This document shows positions 54,081 to 64,000 of a DNA stretch of 64,000 bases, piece by piece. Positions within the stretch are counted from its first letter, which is position 1. Each line of letters starts with the position of its first letter. The translations under genes were made by a program, and so were the position numbers. This DNA is from Callaeas wilsoni (lineage: Eukaryota > Chordata > Aves > Passeriformes > Callaeidae): NCBI GenBank assembly GCA_013398955.1, contig VWPU01004541.1, positions 162,548-226,547 on the forward strand, in the 5' to 3' direction. The notes under the pieces were generated by a model. It was not told the DNA's origin. It saw only the letters and a program-made list of their open reading frames with translations, and did not search any database.

Positions 54081-56210
54081 TTTGGTCACTGACTAAAATA
54101 CGCTTTTTCCAGTTTATTTGTTTATAAACACAACGTTCTCTTTGTCCCAACGCCCCCACATACACCCTCCTGTCTGGAAGTGAATTTTGCTTCCGTTGCC
54201 AGTGGCGTAGGAGGAGCACAGTGCAGCTCCATTTACAGACGTGTCAGAGAAACTAGAATTAGGACAATACTACGACTGTAACATTAAAAGAACAGAATAT
54301 ATTGCAACACTAACGTAATTTTCAGAGTGTCTACTTCAATTTACCACAAAGTGCATTCTGTGAATACTGGATGCTACGCACCTGAAATGAATGAAAAATA
54401 TTCACAAAGTCTACAGTTAAGCAGCAACACTTTGGGAAAGGAAAGAAGGTACTTTCTTACACAACTACAGTAGATTTCAACTTATACTTGGGTCAAATAC
54501 AGCGAAACTGGAAATTGAACATCTTTGAGCGATTTGTTACATTGCACCATGCACAGTTACTGTGAGAAATTAAAGGTTCACCCTAAAACACTCTCATGAA
54601 AAATTGCTCCAGCTTAAGAAAACTTCAGTTTTTCAGATTCTCCATTTCTTCCTTATGAACAAGTGCTGGCTCTTTTACTCCTCTGGCCAAGTTTGGTAAG
54701 CAAAAGGAGTTCTGCTGCCAGAATGCAGCTTCAAATGCTGGGTTTCCTAATGAAGCAGCAACATCAATTCGTGGAGAACACATCAGCATGCAAAGGGGAA
54801 AGTTTTATTCAGCATAGCATAGACCCTTCTTTCATGGAAAGGGGAGCAGGTTTCATGCATTCAATTAATAAGCTTATTATTTCCCATGTGTTCCTTTGTG
54901 AGGGAGGTATTTTCTTTCTTCAGCAACCTGCATTAACTAAAACTGACTATAAAAGAAATGTTTTCAAACCCAAGCTACAGCCTACAATAAATAATGATCA
55001 CTTTCCTCTTTTCAAAGTCAAATCTTGGCCTGAAATCTATTTTGTTCCTAGCGTTCCTGCTAAAAAAGATGTTGGTGGTCCAGTTCCAATGCCAATACAC
55101 ACTGTAGCATGGGTAAATCTGATTTCAGCTGCTCCTGCAAAGACTGAACTGCATCTGCAAACCCACCCGTTTGTGAAGAAGAAAAAAAAATCTGAAGGCT
55201 TATGATTTAATTCTTCCACAGAAGTCTTTGAGAGCTTATGCTATAATAAGGTCAGGAGAAAATATATGCAATTTCCCATCATTTGTCATGTTCACTCTAA
55301 GTAAGTGGACTTTGATTTGCTATAACTGAAAACTTTCAAAAGCCATCATTATAAGCATGAAAGGCAACACACAGACAAAGGATGTTCTCATAGTTACTCT
55401 CCTTAGGAGGGTCAAGAACTTAACAGCATTTTTACGCATTTTTGAATGAACAAGCTGTTATTTTTTATTTCACAGCTATGGGAAAAGTAAGTTCTTATGA
55501 AGAGGAGTATCTTTTAGTCCAGCCCATAGATTTGGTAACAGATTTGAAAGCAAATCCACAACCAGATTCTAATTTAGGAAATAAAAGCAGCTCTGCTCTA
55601 TGACATTACAGTGTCAGAACTGCAGAAACCACTGTGGCAATTTCATCATTTCCCATCTAGAAGAATAAATGGTGAATCTTGACCCTTCCCATCCACCTAC
55701 CAGAAGACTCTCCTTCAAAGCACTATACATAAAGTCCTACAGAGAAGAACTTTTTAGCTGAGCTGTTCTCTTCAATGATCATTTATCAAACCCTCTAAGT
55801 ATGGAAATGTCTGCATTCCTGCCAGGAGTCGACTATAAAAATCACAGTCTTTCCATAACCCAAACCACAAGCAGGTAGAGCAGAACATTCCCAACAAGGG
55901 CGACCTGGCACACAGTCCCTCCTCAAAATAAGCACAACTCTTGTGGCCCACAGAAATTTCCATTTCAATTGTAGCGCTGATGACCAGGGACAACTACAGC
56001 TGGCAGGAGGGGACTGGCTGAGCCACCAGCTAGGGGTGGGCATGGCCTCCACCCACAGGACAGCTGAAGTTTTCTCTCTTCTATTCTTGACCACAAAAAA
56101 AACAAAAAAAAATTTTTTTTTTTTAAGCAGAGATTGCCAGATAGGGAAATTCTGTATAACCTGAGAAAAGCCCAAATAGGGAACATTTTGCTTTGCTGAG
56201 GATAAAACCT

Positions 56211-56300
56211 TAGAATCATAGTTGGAAGAGACCTCAAAGATCATCTCCCTGCCATGGGCAGGGACACCTTCCACTAGACCAGGTTGCTCAGGACCCTTTC
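56211..56300 (-). mobile_element. CR1 LINE 3'-end fragment (about 90 bp)
   Basis: TTAGAATCATAGTTGGAAGAG, ACCTCAAAGATCATC, CTGCCATGGGCAGGGACACC and CACTAGACCAGGTTGCTCA are CR1 3'-end motifs in reverse complement. The similarity stops abruptly where a 24-bp tandem duplication begins. Confidence 0.85.
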
Positions 56301-56341
56301 TAATGGAGCAGAATTGTTTCCTTCTAATGGAGCAGAATTGT
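56298..56341. repeat. 24-bp tandem duplication next to a CR1 end
   Basis: The word TTCTAATGGAGCAGAATTGT occurs at 56298 and again at 56322, directly after the recognisable CR1 sequence stops. Confidence 0.9.
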
Positions 56342-58589
56342 CTGCCCACCGATTTTCCCTTTAACAGTGACTAAATTTACTGTAACACAACACAGAAATT
56401 ACCTTTACTCCATGATATTTTTCTTCCCTTCCACTGTATCTACTTCTTCAATCCCAGTGTTGTAAACTCTAATTTCAACAGCAGTTCCACGCATTCACAG
56501 AAATGTGTTCTATCTCTGAAAACCCTCACCAAAGCCCGTGGATATGTCAGAAACTCAACTTCCACGTTTCTGTAAAGCTGCCTCCATTCACACAGAGCTC
56601 CAGCACATGGAACAACAGTTCTGCTGTTGGCTGGTTCACTTAGCCAAGACTCAGCATTTTTGCTGAGGTGAGGGGAAATAAAACTGGAGCACAGGCAGCC
56701 CCTTTTCTCATTGTCTCGCCATAACCAACTAAGACATTTGAATTCCTTGTTGTTTTTGTTTAGTTACTGTAAAATTCAAAATGCTGTTGACACGAATGCC
56801 TAAGAAAGGTTGGAGGGACCTCTATTGACCACATACCAGTTAGATGATCATAAAAATAACGAAACCAAGTTTACTGTGCCATTCAAAACAAGTTGCATTC
56901 TCCATTTAATATTAGACAAAGATACCATTCCTGTTCATTCTTCTCTGTTTCCTTCTCGCTATTTGTACAATCTAATCCCACAAGACTTCTCAGACTTATT
57001 CAAAAGCACTAATGAATTCCAGGCAGGAAGCTGTTACGGAGTTTTTCATTAGATTTTACACTTAGCTGGAGCGGACGATGCGTACAGTTAGCAGCCTTGG
57101 TCTGACATCTCTCCTGCAGGTTATATGAAATAGGCACTATGGAAATCAATGGCCTGAGAACTGCAGTTAGGAAGTATTGTCCATTTATATTGAAACCAAC
57201 TGACAGACACATACTGCAATGTATGGTGGGGTCTTCTTCCTTTCAGTTCTCTGGTGCCACTCACAGATTCTTCAGGTACATTTGGTTACGGACGAGGAAC
57301 AGGCAAAAGGCTCAGCGGAGAAGCCACAAATGGAAGGGCCCAGGGAGGCTGAACGATGCTCCTACCCAAGGACAAGGGGCTTCCACAGATGTGGAAGAAA
57401 CATGCTGGCACATGGGGAAGTCTGGGATGCAGCACCACTGCTCTTTGCTTTCCCATGATTTAAGAGTGAACCTTCGTTGCCATGGCTGTTTTTCCGGCAC
57501 AGTTCACCCAGCAATAAATTTATGAGAAATTGTAAATATTTATTTTAAAAGGAAACATGTAGGCACTGCAAAGGCCATGAAATGCTGGACTAGCTCTTCA
57601 GCTGGTATAAATTAATGTGGTTCCACCACCTCCAACGCAGCTATGCAGATGTACACTGGGCAAGAAGCTGCTCCTCAAGGTTAAATTTTACTTCAAAGCT
57701 CAGGATTTTTATCCTCATGAACTGTACTGTTAAGAACATGTCACTGGCTAATATTTTTAGGGTTTTTTTTTCCTAAAACTTTATTTAAATATATTTTTGG
57801 CTTGTTTTATGTATTTCTAAAGCTTATACCAAGTATGTTCAAAGACCTGTGGTCTTGTAAAGCTCCACTTCAGCCATGATTAAGCCTTCAGCCAGGCTTG
57901 GTCTAGGTAGAAGAAGACATATTTTTAAATGCCAGATTCAGCCAGCTGAACAGTTGTAAAATTAAGCACAAATATGATTCACTGCATACTCATATCTTGT
58001 CCTATAAACATGTCATGCTGCTTGCTATTTCCTGACAGCCTTTAAGCTGTTTGATGGGCACACACCCAACATAAAATATGTCACTGAGGATTTACTAAGA
58101 TGAGCTGGTCTTTCAAAAGCATGTTTGGTTAGAAAAGTGAAAGAGTGCAAACAATACCCCAGGATGTAGGTATATCTCAGCTGGCCAAAGATGAGTATTT
58201 TGTTTGACACTAATGACTCTCGTAAGGGTCACCTTCTGACGCAAGGCAGGAGCCTTATGTCTGGGGAATTTCTCTGCATTAATACATTTGGTAAATTGGA
58301 GAAATAAACTTGAGTCAGTAAGATTTCATACACTGAGGCTGACTGAAGAGGTGCGTGCTGAGAAAGGAGAAGATGAATGCCTAAATTTAAAAGGTCAAAC
58401 CATCAGCTCTGCAACTGCACTGCAGCAAAAGGAGCTGCAGCAGAATGCAGCTGCACAGTTCATAATGTGGCACAAAGGGAAAACAAACGTCATTCAGAAA
58501 TGCCGTAGGAGTATCACATATGGAATCAGAGGGTTGTAGAATCAGAGAGCAGAAGACAAAGAACTTAACTACTCCATGCTGCTCAGCAG

Positions 58590-59000
58590 CAAAGTAAGGT
58601 ATCAGGTGGAATGCTGTGTCCAGCTCCAGCAGCCCTCTAAAAGAGCCTCACAGACTGGAAAGGGGCCAGTAGAGACCATCAAGACATAAAAGAGATTTAT
58701 CATATTAAAGAGATTTATCACAAGGAACCTATAAGAGAGAGGACAGTAGAGATTGCTTAGTCTAGAAGAGAAAAGGCTGAAGGAGACATTTTAAGCCCTC
58801 AAATACATGACGACTGTTATAAACAGGACAAAGATCAAGGGAGAGCAAGAGTAAGCCTTATTTTCAGCCACACAGAATGGCTTTAGATGTGTATTTTTCA
58901 TAGCTACTTTTAAGACCAAATGGACACCGGAAGGGATACCGTTCAAGAGATGGTCAAGTCCCTGTCATGAGACATTTCAGAACAGACTTGTGAACATCTC
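58590..59000 (+). mobile_element. Old CR1/L3-like LINE fragment
   Basis: In the sense direction, GAATGCTGTGTCCAGCTCCAG, GACTGGAAAGGGGCCAGTAGAG, GAAGAGAAAAGGCTGAAGGAGAC and AGAATGGCTTTAGATG-like words resemble the 3' part of CR1 ORF2 in plus orientation (tgtgtccagctc ... gagaagaggaggctgaggggagac). It carries an internal 19-bp period duplication near 58687-58722. Boundaries are approximate and family assignment is tentative. Confidence 0.55.
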
Positions 59001-60074
59001 TCAGGTGTAGGTGTTTTCAACACAGGTACAGTTGATTTTCCTTCAGAGTTGGAGCACAGACTCCCCACGTTATTTAGAAATGCAATTCTACAAATATATA
59101 GTGTAAGCTGCGAACTTGATAAAATTTTAAACACAGTTCTTTAAACAGAGTTAAAGCCAGGAGCCATACCTGCACTGCAAAGTTATGACTCAACAAAAGA
59201 AAGTACCAGGTTCCTCAGCATATCTTTCAGATTACCTCACAGTCCTTCCTTTCTCCCTGTGTTTTTGTTTTCACTCTTGCAACATCAAATTGGTGATTAC
59301 TGTACTGTATTCGAGGCAAAATAAATCACTCTGAGCATTTGGTAAATACTTTCAATGTATATTATATTTAGAAAACTGGACAGGGTTATTCCAGCATCTG
59401 CTTTTGGTAGTGCACACAGCAGAACAATAGAAAACACTCACTACTGTGGTAGTGGATTTACTGACACAAATTCTGTAAATTTATTTTACATTTGGCTGGT
59501 TTACAGGGAAAACCCCTGGTCAATAAAACCAGAGCATCTCTTGAATGCCAGCACAGAGGAGCACAGAGGCACCATCCTAAACACTAAGCAGAATATGACG
59601 TTTGCTTCATGACTGACCTAAATGAAACACTGGGACATTTTTACAGGGTGGGATGACTGAAATTTAAGTAATTAGCATATTTTCACGCTGTTGAGATGAT
59701 CACATTTATTTCCCAGTGAAAATCTGACAGTGTGGGCAAACTGGTTTCATATTTTATGGACTTACACCTCTTTAAAAACATAAAATCTTTTCCATTTTTG
59801 CAATCCTTTTAATTTAGTGAATTTTGCACAGTCTTATCAAGTCATCATTTCAAAAGTAAATGCTAGATTCATTCAACACTAGATTCATTTCTTAAGAAAT
59901 TATTAGATTCATTTCAAAAGAAAGAGAAACCTAAAAATAATACTAAACCCAAGATGGACATAGAACAGGAGTGGAAGCAACTGTTTCAAAAAAGTCAAAG
60001 AAAGGAAATTTTTTCTAAGTGTATAAGGACACAATTTTCAGTCATGAAGAAAGCTATAGCTGCCTAAATTTTTT

Positions 60075-60106
60075 ACCTAAATAAATAAACAAATAAATAA
60101 ATATTA
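60075..60106. repeat. AAAT microsatellite
   Basis: An imperfect (AAAT)n run, with one AAAC interruption, in the upstream intron. Confidence 0.85.
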
Positions 60107-60159
60107 TTTAACTTACTGTTAGCTGTTGCATGAGCCAACTGTTTCATTCTGTGAATGAA

Positions 60160-60180
60160 ATTGAATGAAATTCATTCAAT
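60160..60180. repeat. Short inverted repeat
   Basis: ATTGAATGA and TCATTCAAT are perfect complements separated by three bases. The site lies in an AT-rich intron and is not followed by a T-run, so no particular role is suggested. Confidence 0.7.
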
Positions 60181-60744
60181 CACTTCATGGCTTTCTGACA
60201 TCCATATTCTGTTCATCCATAAGCACAGGGATCTTTCAATCTGGGGAACTCCACTTATTTTTGCTAGTCTCAAGTGAATTGTTAAGCTCTTTCTGCTGGT
60301 CCTGGTTTCCAAAGCTTTCCTCACTCCACCTCTCCCTCAGCCTTCCCAGCAGCCTCACAGAGCTGGGCCCAGCACCAATCCACCGGCACAGCCGAAAACA
60401 GGTTGGTGGTTTCAGGACCTGGCAGTTGGTGCCAAAAGGGCCAATGCCTTTTCAGTATCAACTTTGGTGCAAGAAAGTCCTCAGCTGGAAATCCTCAGCC
60501 TGTAGAGAACACGGGTTGAGACACCAGGCTTAATATTTCACATTTATGTCCTATCTGTGTGCCACTGGGCCGTGCAGCGACTCACTCGACATGGAGCACT
60601 GTAAAAACCAACTTTGGGGGTTTGTATGAGCTCTCTCTTCTACAAGACACCAAGCACCTGAACGCTTCAGGACTAGCCAGCCTTAGATTAGTAAAAGATG
60701 CAATTCAAAATGTAAGACTTATTGCAACAACTGTTATGCAATAC

Positions 60745-61060
60745 CAGAATCACAGGACAGTAGAATGGTTTGGGCTGGAAAGGACCTGAAAGGTCATCCA
60801 GTTCCAACCTCCCTGCCAAGGGCAGGGCCACCTGGCACTAGACCAGGTTGCTCCAAGCCCCTTTCAGCCTGGCCTTGAACACTTCCAGGGATGGGGGAGC
60901 CACAGGAAATCCTGTGCCAGTGCCTCACCACCCTCACAGCAAAAAATTTCTTCCTAATATCTAAGCTAAACCCACCCTCTGTCAGTTTGAAGTCATGCCC
61001 CCATGTCCTGTCACAAGCTGCCCTTGTCATACAGCCCTTTGTAAAAAAGAGTCTGTTTGG
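60745..61060 (-). mobile_element. CR1 LINE 3'-end fragment
   Basis: CAGAATCACAGGACAGTAGAA, GGTTTGGGCTGGAAAGGACC, the TTCCAACCTCCCTGCC motif, CTAGACCAGGTTGCTCC, CCTTGAACACTTCCAGGGAT and TTTCTTCCTAATATCTAAG follow the CR1 3' end in reverse complement. The match weakens beyond about 61060, although a trace (GCCTTCTCTCTCCCATTCAGGCTGAA-like) near 61190 suggests a longer, more diverged element. Confidence 0.9.
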
Positions 61061-62821
61061 CCATCCCAGTGACCTTTTGCCAGCACTAGGTCAGCTGGCT
61101 CCATGCCACAGGAATAACATCCAACATCCCAGCTCCCTGCTGCAACCATCCTGATAACTATCCCTGCACCTGAAGCCATAAAAAGCCTTCTCTCTCCCAT
61201 TCAGGCTGAATGCTACTACAAATGGGTAGAAAAAAAAATTTAAATGCTCTAAGACAAATTTCTGTCATGCTTTATAAGTCTCAGAGCTCTTTTTTCACCA
61301 CTTTTGGGATTTTTAGTTCTTACACTATTACTGGGCACAAAGGCAAAAGCCTGGGTTTTGTCTCTCTTTATAATTATTAATTTATTTTGAGTGGAAAAAC
61401 TGCATGAGGTTAAACAGAACATCTCCAGCAAGGAGGTTTGTGCAATGCCACTTGACTCTCCTGTACTTGGTACAGGAGCCAAACCTAATCATTCAGAATG
61501 TCAAATATTTCATCTCATTTTACAAAGCTACAAAAGAGGAATTGTCCTCCATTTTAATGTGCTTAAATGAAAGATTTTTCATTCAGGAAAACTTTCCAGA
61601 TCATCTATGTTGATCTTAAAGACAATAGGGCTCAGTAATTTCTGAGCCAAAACTGGAACTTCTGTCTGAACATCAGCTCTGGGCAAATATTAAATTTTGA
61701 CTCATAATGTCTGATTTAATCTCTTCCAATGGTTAAACATCCTCATTCTTAAAATTTTTTATCCAATCTGTGGTCTTAATTGGGCTAATATCAAATTCCT
61801 GAGAAATGGACACCCACACACTATCTATTGAGATAAGGAAGAATTGTTATTACTGTAAATGTCACCACAGGTCTCTTGTAGGTAATAAGGAAACCTTATA
61901 ACCCTTCTTTTAAACAAAGAACATAAATTAACCCTTTAAGTACCAAACTGCAAAGGAGATTTCCCAAAAGTCTATTTATGCAGAGCTCTTTCTGTTTTAT
62001 CAGCATCTCTGTTTCAAAGCCCATTTCAACGCCGCTGAATATCTTAGCCTTCAATACATCGCCCACAAGAACACTGAGTTTTGATCTCTTTATGCATATT
62101 TGTCGCCTTGCTCCACACGAAGATGAGAGTTTTTCCTCTCAATTGCTAAAGGAGCCTTTTAAAATTGAATCTGAGGGTTTGACATAATCCAAATCTGCCA
62201 TTTTTAAATGACCTTAAGCAATGCTGAGTTCAAGACAAGCACAGTATCACAAAGAACCAAGCCATGGGAGTATATTGTTATACATTTTTATATCAATACA
62301 GAATTGAATACAAAACCTTTGTATCATCAGAAGCAGAAATTCCAGTGGCTCAGTTCCAGATTTAGGATTTTCTACTCTTTCACAAGAGGGCACTCAGAGA
62401 AACAAATGCGGATTTCCTAGTAAAGCTGACATGAAGATACCGATTTAACTCTGAAGAGCCTTTCCTGCTGAAGCTCTGACAAGATCTGCCATGGCCTCTT
62501 GAACCGTGCCCTTGAACCTGATGCCCTGCCCTCCTGAACCTGATAAATATAACTGCCTATGTATAGAGTGCACACATTTTTAGCACACATGTGGCATGTG
62601 TAACCATACACCACTTTGCTCACTGCAGTGGGGGTGACATTTCCTGGCTAACATTTTACTGATGGTAGTCGGCCCTATTTTGATAACACAAAGAAGTTAA
62701 GAGGGAAGAAATTCCTTAGGTGTCCTTCAAAACGCCTTAGTATCTCTTCTTATTTAAGTAGTTAACACTTAAAAAAATTTTAAAAGGGAATAATATTTAA
62801 AGGTATCAAAATGTGGAAACA

Positions 62822-63060
62822 GTCTAGATCACAAGAATCCTCTGGAGATATTCCTTCCAACCTTCAGGTGAAAGCAGAGCCTGAGATGAGGTTACCCAGG
62901 GCTCTGTCAAGGCAAGTCCTGAATACCTCCAGCAAGTGAAATCCCACCCCTTCTCTGGACAAACTTCTCCAACGTTTTATTCTTCTTATAGCGAAGAATT
63001 TTATTCCTACTTCCAGACAGGATTTCCCCAAAGGAATGTGTGCCCCTTGAACTGTCACCA
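62822..63060 (-). mobile_element. Degenerate CR1 LINE fragment
   Basis: A diverged version of the CR1 3' end in reverse complement: CCTTCCAACCTTCAGG, GAGGTTACCCAGGGCTCTGTC, GTCCTGAATACCTCCAGCAAG, then a stretch resembling the CR1 segment around 'aagaatttcttcctaa' and 'ccccttgaactgtcacca'. It is older than the copies at 16.5 and 60.7 kb. Confidence 0.7.
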
Positions 63061-63455
63061 CACATTCTTGTGAACGTAGTGACTCCTTTACATATTAAAA
63101 GACAGTTATTAAATATACACAATGTTCCAAGTTAAAAGGGTTTACCCAAAATTTGAAAGAAATAAACTAAAAGGAGCAGGAGAGGAACACGCACTTTTCT
63201 TACTCTCCTGCCCACACGGTATATCCATAACTAAAATATGAGATGTGGAGAGCTAAGGTTAGCACTGAGTTGGCAGGATCTGGTTTAAGAACCCTCTCAT
63301 CATATCATCAGATTTGTATCAAGTAAGTTTGTAAGAACACTGTGCTGCTGTTTGAGTTCTCCTATTTTTTTTTTTATTCCCTCTCTTAAGGAATTTTCCC
63401 AATGTGTGTTTCTAAGAGACAATAACGACTAGATACTTAACAGAGACAAAAGAAG

Positions 63456-64000
63456 TTGTCAGCTCAGGGGAGAGGTGCAGTTGCCTGCTCTCTCTTTACC
63501 TGAGGGTTTCAGTGTAGGGGAGATATACCACGAAATTTGGGACTGGGAAAACGGGGCTGGGTGCAGCCCCTAGTCCTCTCTCTCTATCGGCTTCGGAGGA
63601 CGACGGTCGGAGCTGTTGCTTGGGGAAGGGAATTCACTGGCCCCGCTGGGGGCCAGCCCGGTCCTGCTTCTTCTGCCGTGGGGTGAGCCTCTGCTCGTGA
63701 GAGCAGCCACTGAACTGGGACCTTACCAGCACCTACCTCACTAAGGGAGGGACTTTTCACCATCTGCCTGGGTGCCCGAGATCCTGATCCTGCCTCTCCC
63801 TGCCCTGCTTGAAGCTGAGCTGCCGCTGCCCTGCCCCTGCCGCTTCTTCAGCACTGCCCTGACCTCTCGCTGCAGCCCCGCACCCCGTGCCTGCCCAGAC
63901 CTCCCGGGGGTCCCACTGCAGCTCCGGAGCGCGATACATCTCCTCCACCCCCCCGGGAATTCTTGCTCATTCCCGCTGTCCCAGCTTGCCGCTCCCGAGA
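63456..64000. mobile_element. GC-rich block, probable LTR of an endogenous retrovirus (partial)
   Basis: From about 63456 (TGTCAGCTCAGGGGAGAGG) composition changes sharply from AT-rich intron to GC-rich, CT-rich sequence with many CpGs, and continues off the right edge. Words such as TATCGGCTTCGGAGGACGAC and CTGGGGGCCAGCCCGGTCCTG resemble my recollection of retroviral LTRs repeated many times in songbird genomes, but I cannot verify this. The start at a TG dinucleotide fits an LTR; no second LTR or internal region is in view. The main alternative is a CpG island or alternative NAV2 promoter. Confidence 0.45.

Larger units (their letters stand above)
50959..64000 (-). other. NAV2: NAV2 upstream intron (partial, runs off the right edge)
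   Basis: No exon matching the preceding NAV2 sequence (the SQSFNNYDKSKP region after the CH domain) is visible, so at least 13 kb of intron lies to the right of exon A. The stretch is AT-rich and mostly featureless. It contains CR1 fragments at 52.6, 56.2, 60.75 and 62.8 kb, an older LINE-like remnant at 58.6 kb, ATTT/AAAT simple repeats near 54.06 and 60.08 kb, an A-run followed by a T-run near 56.10 kb, and a GC-rich repeat-like block at the right edge. Confidence 0.75.

Noticed and set aside
55795..56349. 184-aa minus-strand open frame
   Set aside because: It runs through a CR1 fragment, a tandem duplication and an A/T homopolymer (poly-Lys/Phe), so it is a chance frame over repeats.
63757..63948. 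63-aa minus-strand frame at the right edge
   Set aside because: It lies in the GC-rich repeat-like block; Ala/Gly/Arg/Gln composition fits a low-stop background and it matches no NAV2 segment.
1..64000. tRNA, rRNA, CRISPR array or bacterial-type operon
   Set aside because: None was seen: no cloverleaf-like conserved arms, no spaced identical repeats with unique spacers, and the gene structure is eukaryotic.

Overview
The window is vertebrate nuclear DNA, almost certainly from a bird. It has widely spaced GT-AG exons in AT-rich introns, no operons, and several fragments of CR1, the LINE family typical of birds and reptiles. Five internal coding exons on the minus strand translate, in order and in frame, into the middle of neuron navigator 2 (NAV2). 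NAV2 is a large cytoskeletal protein of growing neurites. I recognised it from memory of the NAV2 protein family; no search was run.

Layout, in the direction of NAV2 transcription (right to left): an upstream intron that runs off the right edge (50959-64000); exon A (49854-50958); intron; exon B (46479-46591); intron; exon C (43013-43121); intron; exon D (40822-41217); an intron of 11.6 kb; exon E (29074-29196); and an intron that runs off the left edge (1-29073). The exons total 1846 bp, about 615 codons. They cover the disordered, Ser/Lys/Pro-rich microtubule-binding region. The N-terminal calponin-homology domain should lie to the right of the window, and the coiled coils and AAA+ ATPase domain to the left. 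All five junctions keep the frame: A/B gives Arg, B/C Gly, C/D Ser, D/E Gly, and E ends two bases into a codon.

The rest is intron. Recognisable content includes CR1 fragments at about 16.5, 52.6, 56.2, 60.8 and 62.9 kb (minus orientation). Older LINE-like fragments lie at about 48.9 and 58.6 kb (plus orientation). A homogeneous purine minisatellite with a 25-bp higher-order unit lies at 21.4-21.7 kb, and a perfect 44-bp triplication at 24.7 kb. A small CpG-rich patch lies at 15.35-15.48 kb. A GC-rich block at the right edge (from about 63.46 kb) looks like an endogenous-retrovirus LTR or, less likely, an alternative promoter.

I see no second protein-coding gene, no tRNA or rRNA, no CRISPR array and no sign of a new multi-gene system. 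The most useful observations are three EB-binding-type SxIP motifs in exon A, frame-neutral exons that could be alternatively spliced, the CpG-rich internal exons, and the tandem arrays.
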